From Pseudomonadota bacterium (lineage in GTDB: Bacteria > Desulfobacterota > Desulfobulbia > Desulfobulbales > Desulfurivibrionaceae), in the NCBI GenBank assembly GCA_018830485.1, contig JAHJRQ010000015.1, positions 372,001 through 436,000 on the forward strand: a DNA stretch of 64,000 bases, in the 5' to 3' direction. Of this stretch, positions 1 to 8,533 are shown in pieces. The notes under the pieces were generated by a model. It ran no database searches and was not told the DNA's origin. It saw only the letters and a list, made by a program, of their open reading frames with translations. The position numbers were made by a program, and so were the translations under genes. How positions within the stretch are numbered: the first letter of the stretch is position 1; each line of letters starts with the position of its first letter.

Positions 1-77
1 CCGGGAAAAATGCGCCTGGCACGACCATCTGGCCGCCACCCGGGTGGTTATGAAATAAGCCTGCCCGTGAAATTAGG

Positions 78-108
78 TTGACAAGCAGGACAGATTTCAA
101 TATATGAT
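78..108 (+). promoter_or_regulatory. Sigma70-type promoter of tRNA-Phe
   Basis: TTGACA at 78-83 and TATATGAT at 101-108 give a -35/-10 pair with a spacer of 17 to 19 bases, depending on which -10 hexamer is used. It ends 12 bases before the tRNA. Confidence 0.6.
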
Positions 109-120
109 AGCTACTTTTTT

Positions 121-196
121 GCCGGGATAGCTCAGTCGGTAGAGCATCGGACTGAAAATCCGAGTGTCCCTGGTTCGAATCCTGGTCCCGGCACCA
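121..196 (+). tRNA. tRNA-Phe (anticodon GAA)
   Basis: The acceptor stem GCCGGGA pairs with TCCCGGC. The anticodon loop reads CTGAAAA, giving GAA. The T-loop TTCGAAT is standard and CCA is encoded. The gene has its own promoter upstream and a strong terminator downstream, so it looks monocistronic. Confidence 0.97.
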
Positions 197-206
197 GTAA
201 AATCAA

Positions 207-240
207 AAGGGTTGCAGCTACAAGCTGCAACCCTTTTTTT
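207..240 (+). terminator. Rho-independent terminator of tRNA-Phe
   Basis: AAGGGTTGCAGCT and AGCTGCAACCCTT form a perfect stem around a three-base loop, followed by a run of T. Confidence 0.9.
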
Positions 241-570
241 ATTGTTGCACGGATTCAAGTTCCAAGTGCAACAGTAAGGTAACAACCTATATTTTCCAGC
301 ATTTTTTGGGATCGTCGCCGAGCAGAAAAGTTGGCTCATAATCATTCCTCCGGCATTTCACTTTACTTTTGTCGCCAAGAGCTCATAAGATTGGGGACCG
401 CCTTTCGTAATTTTAACCTAACCTTCTAGCAGGGAATATTTAAAGCGGTCGGGGTTAGTGAGACAACCTGATGTGTGAAATAAAACAGCTCTTTTTTTTG
501 GCGGACCGTCCGCGAGAGGGGGTGCGGCGGGTATGCCGCCTGCGCATAACGTACAGGCGGACCACCCACT

Positions 571-961
571 ATGAAGCCACAGCACACAAACACCCTTTCC
601 CAAATCTTCATCCTGCCGATCATTGTCGCCGCCTGGGCTATTTCTTCAACATCCACGACCCGGTGCTTTTCAGCATCGGCCGGGCGCCGAGCCTCAAGGC
701 CCTGGATTTTTCCTGCCAGGCGCTTATCGATAACTGCGTCTTTCTTTTTCACATACAGATGGCCGGGATACTGGCAGGCTGGATTCTCCGGGGTATTCTC
801 GGGGATAACAAGGGGAGGCTCACGATCATGTTCAGACCCTGGCGGCGGAACAGTTGGGCCGCAACTCCCTCAGCCTGAAGTCCAGCGCCTTGCTGATCGG
901 CGCAGCATGCCTGGTGGCAGCCTTCCACAAGGATCTGGATTATTTCGAGGAGTTTCTCTAG
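571..961 (+). pseudogene. Degenerate small protein gene, two frame changes
   Basis: A coherent, protein-like sequence is spread over three frames. It starts at the ATG at 571 (MKPQHTNTLSQIFILPIIVA), continues from about 630 in another frame (GYFFNIHDPVLFSIGRAPS..., then a hydrophobic stretch to GDNKG at about 815), and finishes in a third frame (QTLAAEQLGRNSLSLKSSA...DYFEEFL) with a stop at 959-961. Two single-base indels would restore about 130 residues with a hydrophobic N-terminus. I do not recognise the family. It could be a decayed gene or a sequencing artefact. The rest of 241-1258 shows no other convincing gene. Confidence 0.35.
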
Positions 962-1151
962 CCGACAGCCATCCTCCGGCCTACAATCGGAGGGACTTCT
1001 TCGCCAGGCGTTGACACACCACCCGCTTGCTCCTTCACCCCATCTTTCTCTCTCGCCACCGCAAGTAACTGCGTGCGAATGCGCCGAATTTTTCCCTTGA
1101 CAGCCGCAAGGCTTAAGAGTAAATGTTCTTGTTCTGAAAAAGACTGTCCAT

Positions 1152-1176
1152 ACGGCCCCGGTGCGGGCCGTTTTTT
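1152..1176 (+). terminator. Terminator or leader hairpin upstream of fusA
   Basis: ACGGCCC and GGGCCGT pair around a six-base loop, followed by six T. It lies about 80 bases before fusA. It may end transcription of the degenerate gene upstream or act in the fusA leader. Confidence 0.7.
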
Positions 1177-1258
1177 AATGCCGGTTTCCCAAGGTATGGT
1201 GCCTTGACCGGCGCCAGGCGTAACCGCGCAACTGCATAAATGGAGTGGAAGATTTACC

Positions 1259-3334
1259 ATGAAAGACCTTTCGAAAGTCCGCAATATTGGAATCAGCGCC
1301 CATATCGACTCGGGAAAAACCACCCTGACCGAGCGCATCCTCTTTTATACCCAGCGTATTCATGCGATCCATGAAGTGCGCGGCAAGGACGGCGTCGGCG
1401 CCAAGATGGACTCCATGGAGCTGGAGCGGGAGCGCGGCATCACCATCTGTTCCGCCGCCACCTACTGCGACTGGAAGGACCATTCCATCAACATCATCGA
1501 CACCCCCGGCCATGTGGATTTCACCATCGAGGTTGAGCGGGCCCTGCGCGTACTCGACGGCGCGGTGCTGATCCTCTGCTCCGTGGGCGGCGTACAATCG
1601 CAGTCCATCACGGTGAACCGGCAGATGACCCGCTACCGGGTTCCCCGCGTCGCCTTCATTAACAAATGCGACCGCACCGGCGCCAACCCGGACAAGGTCA
1701 TCAAGCAGCTTCGCGAGAAGCTGGGCCTCAACGCGGTGCCCATCCAGGTGCCCATGGGCCTTGAGGGCGACATGCAGGGGCTCATCGACCTGGTCAAAAT
1801 GAAGGCTGTCTATTTTGACGGGGAAAACGGCGACAAGCTCCGCGTTGAAGAAATTCCGGCCCAGTACAAGGATGAATGCGACGCAAAGCGGGAAGAGCTG
1901 CTGGACGCGGTTTCCATGTTCTCCGACGAATTGATGGAGGCCGTGCTCGAAGGCACCCCCACCGAGGAGATGATCATGGCTGCGATCCGCAAGGGCACGC
2001 TCTCCCTGGAATTCAGCCCGGTCATGATGGGCTCCGCCTACAAAAACAAAGGCGTACAGCTCCTGCTGGACGCGGTCAACGACTACCTGCCGTGCCCCAC
2101 CGATGTTGACAACTTCGCCCTGGACCTGGATCACGACGAGGCCGAGGTCAAGGTCACCAACCAGCCGACCGATCCGTTGCTGGCGCTGGCCTTCAAGCTT
2201 GAGGACGGCCGCTACGGGCAGCTCACCTACGTGCGCACCTACCAGGGCACCCTGAAGAAGGGCGATTCCATCGTCAATGTCCGGACCGGCAAGAAGGCCA
2301 AGGTCGGACGCCTGGTGCGGATGCACTCCGACGAGATGGAGGAGATCGAGGAGTCCGGCTCCGGCGACATCGTGGCCCTGTTCGGCATCGACTGCGCCTC
2401 CGGCGACACCTTTACCCGCGGCGACTACAACTTCTCCATGAGCTCCATGCATGTGCCGGAGCCGGTTATCTCCCTGTCCATCACCCCGGTGGACAACAAG
2501 GCCCAGGACAACATGTCCAAGGCCCTGAACCGCTTCACCAAGGAAGACCCCACCTTCAAGACCTATGTGGACCAGGAAACCCTGGAGACCATCATCTCCG
2601 GCATGGGCGAGCTGCACCTTGACGTCTACGTCGAGCGGATGAAGCGCGAGTACAAGGCCGAGGTAACCGTGGGCGCGCCCCAGGTCGCCTACCGCGAGAC
2701 CATTACCCAGCGGGCCGACTTCAACTACACCCACAAGAAGCAGACCGGCGGCTCCGGTCAGTTCGGCCGCGTTGCCGGGTACATCGAGCCCCTGGAAGAA
2801 GGCGAGTACGAATTTGTCGACCAGATCGTCGGCGGCTCCATTCCCCGCGAGTACATCCCCTCCTGCGACAAGGGCTTCCAGAAATGCCTGGAAAAGGGCT
2901 CGCTCGTGGGCGCCCATGTCACCGGGGTGCGCTGCGCCATCAACGACGGCGCCTCCCATGCCGTGGACTCCTCGGATATCGCCTTCCAGCTCGCTGCCAT
3001 GGGCGGCTTCAAGGAGGCATACATGAAGGCCAAGCCGGTGATCATGGAGCCGATCATGAAGGTCGCGGTGGAGGGCCCCACCGAGTTCCAGGGCTCCATC
3101 ATGGGCAGCCTGAACCAGCGGCGCGGCATGATCATCGGCACCAACGAGGAAGACGCCTACACGGTCATCGAGGCCGAGGTGCCGCTTTCCGAGATGTTCG
3201 GCTACTCGACCGATCTTCGCTCCTTGACGCAGGGCAAGGCGGAGTTTACCATGGAATTTGCCACCTACCGTCCGGTGCCCAAGAGCGTTGCCGAAGAGTT
3301 GATCAGCAAAGCCCAGAAAAAAGATAAAAAATAG
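1259..3334 (+). CDS. fusA: Elongation factor G, spdEFG1/mtEFG1-like
   Basis: Translational GTPase that drives ribosomal translocation in the cytoplasm. The G motifs are visible: AHIDSGKT at residues 14-21, DTPGH at 81-85 and NKCD at 135-138, followed by domains II-V with the usual full length of 691 residues. Stretches such as [20 protein letters not shown] and the [20 protein letters not shown] region resemble mitochondrial EFG1 more than the E. coli protein, as known for the spdEFG1 class of spirochaetes, planctomycetes and deltaproteobacteria. The gene is not in a str operon (no rpsL, rpsG or tuf next to it). It is followed nine bases later by a P-loop ATPase gene. Confidence 0.93.
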   Translation: MKDLSKVRNIGISAHIDSGKTTLTERILFYTQRIHAIHEVRGKDGVGAKMDSMELERERGITICSAATYCDWKDHSINIIDTPGHVDFTIEVERALRVLDGAVLILCSVGGVQSQSITVNRQMTRYRVPRVAFINKCDRTGANPDKVIKQLREKLGLNAVPIQVPMGLEGDMQGLIDLVKMKAVYFDGENGDKLRVEEIPAQYKDECDAKREELLDAVSMFSDELMEAVLEGTPTEEMIMAAIRKGTLSLEFSPVMMGSAYKNKGVQLLLDAVNDYLPCPTDVDNFALDLDHDEAEVKVTNQPTDPLLALAFKLEDGRYGQLTYVRTYQGTLKKGDSIVNVRTGKKAKVGRLVRMHSDEMEEIEESGSGDIVALFGIDCASGDTFTRGDYNFSMSSMHVPEPVISLSITPVDNKAQDNMSKALNRFTKEDPTFKTYVDQETLETIISGMGELHLDVYVERMKREYKAEVTVGAPQVAYRETITQRADFNYTHKKQTGGSGQFGRVAGYIEPLEEGEYEFVDQIVGGSIPREYIPSCDKGFQKCLEKGSLVGAHVTGVRCAINDGASHAVDSSDIAFQLAAMGGFKEAYMKAKPVIMEPIMKVAVEGPTEFQGSIMGSLNQRRGMIIGTNEEDAYTVIEAEVPLSEMFGYSTDLRSLTQGKAEFTMEFATYRPVPKSVAEELISKAQKKDKK

Positions 3335-3343
3335 GATACCGCC

Positions 3344-4057
3344 ATGCTGAAACAAGAGCTGATTGAAAAGAATCCCATCCGCCACCTGAAGGGCGAAAGC
3401 GACGCCAAGGAATCCAGCCGGATGGGGTTGGTCATGGCCCGGGCAGGCGTGGGCAAAACCGCGCTGCTGGTGCAGATCGCCCTGGACAGTCTGTTGAACG
3501 ACAAGCAGGTTGTCCACGTCAGCGTTGGGCAGAGCCTGGACAAGACCAAGCTCTGGTACGACGACATGTTCAAGGATATCGCCGAGTTCTGCAATCTTGA
3601 GAACGCCGGGGAAATCCATGATTCGATCATGCACAACCGGATGATCATCACCTTCAACGAGTCCAAGTTCAGCCGGGCCAAGTTGGAAGAGCGGCTGCAC
3701 GACCTGGTGCAGCAGAACGTCATCAAGCCGAGCTGCATGGTGGTTGACGGCTTTGATTTTGCCAAAACCGACCGCGCGGTGCTGGAAGGGATGCGGGACC
3801 TGGCCACAACCATGGACCTGCAGATCTGGTTTTCCGCCGTGTGCAACGAGGAGGCCGATTGCCAGTGCGCATCAGGGATTCCGGCCCCCTGCAAAGGCAT
3901 GGAAGATCTTTTCAATACCGTTGTTCTGCTTCAGCCGGTTTCGCAAAGCGACTGCATCGACCTGAAGATCCTCAAGGGGACGGCGGCGGTCAGCAAATGC
4001 GGCAAGCTCCTCAAGCTTGACACAAAAAGCTTCATGATCAGGGAAAACTGCAAATAA
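3344..4057 (+). CDS. Uncharacterised P-loop ATPase downstream of EF-G
   Basis: A 237-residue cytoplasmic protein with a Walker A motif ARAGVGKTALL at about residues 32-42 and a Walker B-like CMVVDGFDF at about 131. It has the general look of a RecA/KaiC-like or signal-recognition-type NTPase: a glycine-rich loop early, then VVHVSVGQSLDKTK and a helical middle region. A cysteine-containing segment (CNEEADCQCASGIPAPC) sits at about 168-184. The ribosome-binding site overlaps the end of fusA and the gap is only nine bases, so the two genes are probably cotranscribed. I do not know its role; the position suggests a link to translation, which is inference. Confidence 0.75.
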   Translation: MLKQELIEKNPIRHLKGESDAKESSRMGLVMARAGVGKTALLVQIALDSLLNDKQVVHVSVGQSLDKTKLWYDDMFKDIAEFCNLENAGEIHDSIMHNRMIITFNESKFSRAKLEERLHDLVQQNVIKPSCMVVDGFDFAKTDRAVLEGMRDLATTMDLQIWFSAVCNEEADCQCASGIPAPCKGMEDLFNTVVLLQPVSQSDCIDLKILKGTAAVSKCGKLLKLDTKSFMIRENCK

Positions 4058-4087
4058 GCTTTTGCGGCAAAAAAACGATTCATCACA

Positions 4088-4117
4088 AGGTGGACGGCGC
4101 AAGCCGTCCGCCTTTTT
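4088..4117 (+). terminator. Rho-independent terminator after the fusA-ATPase pair
   Basis: AAGGTGGACGGC pairs with GCCGTCCGCCTT (one mismatch) around GCAA, followed by a T run. Confidence 0.9.
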
Positions 4118-4191
4118 TATTGACCTTTTGCCGGAGAAAAGGCTACCCTTGCCAGGAAAAGAGCCTCTTTCTCCAGGACAGACGATAGCCC

Positions 4192-4968
4192 ATGAAATTC
4201 AGACCATGCATCGACCTCCACCATGGCAGGGTAAAACAGATTGTCGGCTCCACGCTCTCCGACGGCCAACAGGAGAGCCTGACCACCAACTTCGCCTCGG
4301 ACCTGCCCGCCTCCGACTATGCCGCCATGTACAAGCACGACGGGCTGTTCGGCGGCCATGTGATCATGCTGGGGCAAGGCAACGAAACGGCCGCGGCCGA
4401 GGCCCTGCAGACCTTTCCCCAGGGATTGCAGGTGGGCGGCGGGATCACGTCGGACAACGCCGCGTATTGGCTGGATCAGGGGGCCAGCGCAGTGATTGTC
4501 ACCTCGGCGGTGTTCAAGGACGGGGTGGTGCATGAGGACCGCCTTGCCGAACTGGTTCGCGCTGTGGGCAAGGAGCGGCTGGTCCTTGACTTGAGCTGTC
4601 GGAAAAAAGGGGATGCCTACTATATAGTTACCGACCGCTGGCAGAAGTTCACCCGGGTGACGGTTTCCGAACAATCCCTTGCGTATTTCGCCGGCCACTG
4701 CGCAGAATTCCTGATCCACGCCGTTGACGTGGAAGGCAAATGCGGAGGCATCGAGGAAGAGCTCACCGCGCTGCTCGGCCGCTTCAGCCCCATCCCCACC
4801 ACCTATGCCGGCGGGGTGAAGAATCTTGCCGATCTTTATCGGGTCAAGGAGCTGGGGCTGAATCGCCTGGACGCCACCATCGGCAGCGCCCTGGACATCT
4901 TCGGCGGCACAGGCATCACCTATGCCGAGGCTGTGGCCTTTAACCGACGGGAAGAATGCCAAGCATGA
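4192..4968 (+). CDS. hisA: Eukaryote-type ProFAR isomerase (HisA/His6)
   Basis: TIM-barrel isomerase converting ProFAR to PRFAR in histidine biosynthesis. The opening FRPCIDLHHGRVKQIVGSTL follows the fungal/plant His6 pattern (CIDLH.G.VKQIVG.T) rather than the usual bacterial HisA start. Phosphate-binding segments are seen as LQVGGGI at about 81-87 and TYAGGVKNLADL near 204. The length of 258 also fits the eukaryotic-type subfamily. It is not next to other his genes. Its stop overlaps the ATG of the next small gene by four bases (ATGA), so the pair is translationally coupled. Confidence 0.9.
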   Translation: MKFRPCIDLHHGRVKQIVGSTLSDGQQESLTTNFASDLPASDYAAMYKHDGLFGGHVIMLGQGNETAAAEALQTFPQGLQVGGGITSDNAAYWLDQGASAVIVTSAVFKDGVVHEDRLAELVRAVGKERLVLDLSCRKKGDAYYIVTDRWQKFTRVTVSEQSLAYFAGHCAEFLIHAVDVEGKCGGIEEELTALLGRFSPIPTTYAGGVKNLADLYRVKELGLNRLDATIGSALDIFGGTGITYAEAVAFNRREECQA

Positions 4969-5162
4969 CCCAGGACACCGCCTCCCCGCACCCGACCGCC
5001 AACGCCGGGGGGGAAACCGAACTCCTCACCCTCCAGGTGGACCGCGATCTTTTCCGCGCCTTTCAACGCTGCACCTGGATCATTGCCCACGAAACCGACA
5101 GATCCAGGCTGGAGATCATGAACGAAATGGTCCGTGATTTTCTGATAAAGCACGGCTGTTGA
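4965..5162 (+). CDS. Small protein, possible ribbon-helix-helix fold
   Basis: A 65-residue protein. The core LLTLQVDRDLFRAFQRCTWI, followed by two helices ending in MNEMVRDFLIKHGC, has the beta-helix-helix pattern of CopG/Arc-type DNA-binding proteins, but this is a weak fold guess. The start at 4965 overlaps the hisA stop (ATGA) and lies about ten bases from GGGAAG; an in-frame ATG at 4956 is possible but too close to that site. Confidence 0.6.
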   Translation: MTQDTASPHPTANAGGETELLTLQVDRDLFRAFQRCTWIIAHETDRSRLEIMNEMVRDFLIKHGC

Positions 5163-5224
5163 GCAACCCCTCCTTGACCGCAGGGTCAGCCTCAGCTACT
5201 ATGGTCTAAACCATAACAATGGCT

Positions 5225-5330
5225 GCAACCTAACACCGCAAGAAGTCCCGCAGAGGCGCAAAGCGCGCAAAGAGGACCGTTGATATAAAAAATCTGTCCT
5301 ATGCGGCCTCTGCGCCTTGGCGAGAGCGCA
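5225..5330. repeat. Interspersed CGCAGAGG-type hairpin repeat
   Basis: Two imperfect arms, CCGCAGAGGCGCAAAG... and the reverse-oriented ...GGCCTCTGCGCCTTGGCGAG, surround an AT-rich centre. The same type of sequence recurs at 62617-62692. Such gene-free repeats are known between genes in many Desulfobacterota genomes. The rest of 5163-5365 holds nothing else I recognise. Confidence 0.55.
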
Positions 5331-5365
5331 TAGGTCGTTCGACTCCATACAATAGGTGTCTGCCG

Positions 5366-6262
5366 ATGCCCGGGGCTCCCCTGACCAACGAACAGCGCTT
5401 CGCGCTGATCCAAAAATATATCGAGCGAATGCCGAGCCTCTCCACCACGGTGACCAAGGTTCTGGAGGTCTGCAATCGCCCCAGCACCTCGGCCAACGAC
5501 CTGAACCGGGTCATCGCCCTGGACCCGGTCCTGACCGGACAGGTGCTCAAGCTCATCAACTCGGCCTATTATTCCCTGCCCAATCAGATCAGTTCCCTTA
5601 CCAGGGCGATCATCATGCTCGGGATCAACACCGTAAAAAACCTGGCCTTGAGCACCGCGGTGCTGGGCAGCATGGGCCGGCAAGACTCGTTTCGCTCGCT
5701 GTCCATGGATGCCTTCTGGACCCACTCCCTCTGCGTCGGGGTGCTGGCCAAGGCCCTGGCCGGACTCAAGGGAATCCCCGGCATGATGCAGGAAGAATTC
5801 TTTGTTGCGGGACTCCTCCACGATCTGGGGAAAATACCGCTGAACAACTGTTTTGCCGAGGAATACCGGCAGGCCCTGGAGCTGTCCACCATTGAACAGG
5901 GATCCTTGCCCAAGGCCGAGGAGATACTGCTAGGCTTCGACCATGGCCAGGCAGGGAAGATGATCGCCGACAAATGGCAGCTCAGTCAGGCCCTCACCGA
6001 GCTGCTCCGCTTCCACCACACCCCGGAAAATGCCTCACCCAACAACCGCCAGTTGGTCAGCGTGGTGGCCCTTGCCAATACCTACGCCAATCTCTTTGAC
6101 GTCGGCTCGGCCGGGGACCGTTTCCCGGACATGTCCAGGGTCGACGAGCTGCTCCTGCAGGTCGGTCTGAGGTGGCATGACCTTTCAAGCCTGCACACGG
6201 TTGTGGAACAGGAAATCGAAAAGGCCCAGGTTTTTCTCCAGATTGCCAGGGAGGCAGCATGA
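5366..6262 (+). CDS. HDOD-domain signalling protein
   Basis: A 298-residue single-domain HDOD protein, a divergent HD-type output domain common in bacterial signalling and lacking assured enzymatic activity. Family hallmarks are MPSLSTTVTKVLEVCN at about 19, DPVLTGQVLKLINSAYYSLP at about 53, LTRAIIMLGINTVKNLAL at about 77, and GLLHDLGKIPLN at about 152, where the HD pair is retained. The ATG of the next gene overlaps its stop (ATGA), so it forms a coupled pair with a metallo-beta-lactamase protein. The stimulus is unknown. Confidence 0.9.
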   Translation: MPGAPLTNEQRFALIQKYIERMPSLSTTVTKVLEVCNRPSTSANDLNRVIALDPVLTGQVLKLINSAYYSLPNQISSLTRAIIMLGINTVKNLALSTAVLGSMGRQDSFRSLSMDAFWTHSLCVGVLAKALAGLKGIPGMMQEEFFVAGLLHDLGKIPLNNCFAEEYRQALELSTIEQGSLPKAEEILLGFDHGQAGKMIADKWQLSQALTELLRFHHTPENASPNNRQLVSVVALANTYANLFDVGSAGDRFPDMSRVDELLLQVGLRWHDLSSLHTVVEQEIEKAQVFLQIAREAA

Positions 6263-7182
6263 GCATGAAGATCAAATTCTGGGGGGTCCGGGGCTCCATC
6301 CCCTGTCCCGGGCCAAAAACCATGAAGTATGGCGGAAACACGGCCTGCATCGAACTGCGCTTCCCGGACATCAACCGGCTCATCATCATCGACGCCGGTT
6401 CCGGCATCCGGGAGCTGGGCAATTTCATGATGGCCAACGATTTCAAGAATGGCCCGATCAATACGGATATCTTTCTGACCCACACCCACTGGGACCACAT
6501 CATGGGGTTTCCCTTCTTCACCCCCATTTATGTGCCGGGCAGCACCCTCAGGGTCCACGGCCCGGTCAGCTTTGAAGGCGACACCCTGGAAAAGATCGTG
6601 GGCGGCCAGCTCACCTACCGGTATTTCCCGGTTCGCCAGGCCGAACTTGCCGCCCGGATCGAGTATATCGATCTCAAGGAAGGAAAACTCGATCTGGGCG
6701 ACGGCATTACCGTGACCGCGAAATACCTCAACCACCCCCTCCTCTGCCTGGGCTACCGCTTTGCCTATCAGGGGAAGACCTTTTGCACGGCCTATGACAC
6801 CGAACCGTTCCGCAATGTTTTCTGCACGGATCCCGAAGACCCTTCCTATGACGAAGGCATGGCCGCCGAGGGCGAAATGGTGGCCCGGGAACAGAATGGG
6901 ATTTTAGAGCAGTTTTTTTCCGGAGTGGACCTCCTGGTGCACGATACCCAGTACACCCAGGAGGAATATCTGGCCAAATTCGTTGGCTGGGGCCACTCCT
7001 CATTCGAACATGCCGTTGCCGCGGCCACGCGCGCCGGGGTAAAAGCCCTGGCCCTGTTCCACCACGATCCGGCGCGCACCGATGACCAGATCGACACCCT
7101 CTCGGAAAAATATTGCCTCCGGGCAGGGGAGGGGGGCACCGAGATTTTCTTTGCCACGGAAGGAGCGGAAAGAGAAATTTAA
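6259..7182 (+). CDS. Metallo-beta-lactamase-fold hydrolase
   Basis: A 307-residue protein of the PhnP/tRNase Z-like part of the metallo-beta-lactamase superfamily. It begins KIKFWGVRGSIPCPGP, a start shared by many bacterial homologues, and keeps the zinc motif HTHWDH at about residues 74-79. Further ligand candidates are AYDTEP near 177, LVHDTQYT near 225, and GHSSFEHA near 246. Such proteins commonly hydrolyse phosphodiesters, and the superfamily often partners with HD/HDOD signalling proteins. It overlaps the HDOD gene by four bases. The substrate is not known. Confidence 0.88.
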   Translation: MSMKIKFWGVRGSIPCPGPKTMKYGGNTACIELRFPDINRLIIIDAGSGIRELGNFMMANDFKNGPINTDIFLTHTHWDHIMGFPFFTPIYVPGSTLRVHGPVSFEGDTLEKIVGGQLTYRYFPVRQAELAARIEYIDLKEGKLDLGDGITVTAKYLNHPLLCLGYRFAYQGKTFCTAYDTEPFRNVFCTDPEDPSYDEGMAAEGEMVAREQNGILEQFFSGVDLLVHDTQYTQEEYLAKFVGWGHSSFEHAVAAATRAGVKALALFHHDPARTDDQIDTLSEKYCLRAGEGGTEIFFATEGAEREI

Positions 7183-7275
7183 GTGACCAGGCAAAAATGT
7201 CGATGGGTAGTGTGACGAAACAACAGGGAGAAGCAATACCGCACAACAAGGAAACAACCACCGCAGGGGGAAACA

Positions 7276-7695
7276 ATGGTTATTTCCGAAGAGATCAAAT
7301 TTCCACGACCGGTGCGGATCGATCCGTATCGCAGGGAAAAAAAGGTCGAACCCATCGACAGCCTTTCCGCTGTGGCGCGGATCGGCGCCTTTACCCGGGA
7401 CTGGCAACGCAACCGCGGAGACCGCCGCGACCAGAGTCACGTTCCGCCCATGCCCGAGGAAGCCTCGGTGCGGCATCTGGTGCAACAGGTCAACACCCAT
7501 CTTGAAAATCAGAACATCCTCATCCATCTCGTGCTCATCAAGAACCAAAACGGGTATTCCCTTGATGTCTATGACTGCACCGGTAATGAGCAATGCGCCA
7601 TTATCGGCGACGTGGTCATCGACTTAAACGACCTGCCGGTGCTCCTGAAAAATCTCCAGCAGGAAGCCGGGATTCTCCTCGACACCATCTCCTAA
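7276..7695 (+). CDS. Uncharacterised protein, FlaG-like C-terminus
   Basis: A 139-residue protein with a basic, proline-containing N-terminal half and a compact C-terminal part (VRHLVQQVNTHLENQNILIHLVLIKNQNGYSLDVYDC...). The latter has the strand-strand-helix layout of FlaG/YvyC flagellar proteins. No other flagellar gene lies nearby, so the match is only structural intuition. It stands alone between the metallo-beta-lactamase gene and the dsr region. Confidence 0.65.
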   Translation: MVISEEIKFPRPVRIDPYRREKKVEPIDSLSAVARIGAFTRDWQRNRGDRRDQSHVPPMPEEASVRHLVQQVNTHLENQNILIHLVLIKNQNGYSLDVYDCTGNEQCAIIGDVVIDLNDLPVLLKNLQQEAGILLDTIS

Positions 7696-7758
7696 TCCGC
7701 CCAATTCTCCTTATATTCCTCTTCAATTCCCCTGATGTTTTTCTTGTTGAAATCTATA

Positions 7759-7804
7759 TTGAAACATGCTACCAATGCCTTTCATATTCTGAATGGTCAT
7801 TCAG
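7759..7804 (+). promoter_or_regulatory. Promoter with palindromic operator before the dsr region
   Basis: TTGAAA at 7759-7764 and CATATT at 7783-7788 (18-base spacer) form a plausible promoter. A perfect palindrome, CTGAATG-GT-CATTCAG at 7789-7804, lies where transcription would start. This is the spacing expected of an operator for an unidentified repressor controlling the RsbRD-like gene and perhaps dsrMKJOP. Confidence 0.45.
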
Positions 7805-7852
7805 GATGTAAGTATTTTCCCCTAACTCATTAGGGAGATCGCGAGGTGAAGG

Positions 7853-8395
7853 ATGTTGCTTGCAGAGCTGCTTGTCGACCGAAAAGGCGAGATTCTGGAC
7901 AGTTGGGTCGATCAGGTTCTGACCACCTACCCGGAGGATGGCTCCCGGTTCTTTAAAAAAGAGAAGGACCAGTTTGCCAACCCGGTGGGGTATACCGTGA
8001 AGAGCAGCCTGTGGGCGGTGTATGCCCTGCTCTTCGAAAAAAACGAGCCGGAAGGGATTGTCGCCTGCCTTCATCAGATGGTCCGGATCCGGGCGGTACA
8101 GACATTTAATCCTTCCGAAGCGGTTTCCATGGCATACATCTTGAAGAGGGTCGTAAAGGATTTCTCCAGGAAGGACAATGTCGCCGACCTTGAAGGCTGG
8201 CACGCCTTTGAAGAAAAGGCCGACATCCTGGCCTACACCTTGTTCGACCTGTATGCCGCCAGCCGGGAAAGGCTCTATCAAACCCGGGTCGCGGAGATTA
8301 AAAGTGGAAATCAGATGATAACCGATGCTGGTTGCCCTTCGAAGCTGATGGACGAGATAGTCCCCAAGGCGGAGCTGAAAACCATTAACGTGTAA
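7853..8395 (+). CDS. RsbRD N-terminal-domain protein preceding dsrM
   Basis: A 180-residue alpha-helical protein resembling the RsbT co-antagonist RsbRD N-terminal sensor domain: LLVDRKGEILDSWVDQVLTTYP, RFFKKEKDQFANPVGYTV, and later PSEAVSMAYILKRVV. In RsbR proteins this domain senses signals in stressosome partner switching; here there is no STAS domain. In my knowledge of sulfate reducers a gene of this kind often precedes dsrMKJOP, which suggests a sensory or accessory role for the complex. The 138-base gap to dsrM holds no terminator that I can see, so cotranscription is possible. Confidence 0.8.
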   Translation: MLLAELLVDRKGEILDSWVDQVLTTYPEDGSRFFKKEKDQFANPVGYTVKSSLWAVYALLFEKNEPEGIVACLHQMVRIRAVQTFNPSEAVSMAYILKRVVKDFSRKDNVADLEGWHAFEEKADILAYTLFDLYAASRERLYQTRVAEIKSGNQMITDAGCPSKLMDEIVPKAELKTINV

Positions 8396-8533
8396 GCCGT
8401 TGCAACACAAACTGCCTTGCCGCTTTCCTGGCAAGGCCTGCATAAAGAGACGTAACGGAATAGCCCACAACAGCAGGTTGACAACCCGGGGTATTGCGTT
8501 AAGCCTCCTAAACATGATGCGAGGTAACAGTAC

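Noticed and set aside
423-435. 13-base match CTTCTAGCAGGGA to one iteron at 22188-22200
   Set aside because: Single copy with no phased neighbours and outside the mobile element; probably chance.
1175-3700. Long minus-strand open frame opposite fusA
   Set aside because: A GC-rich antisense artefact rich in His, Gly and Val; the plus strand codes clearly for EF-G.
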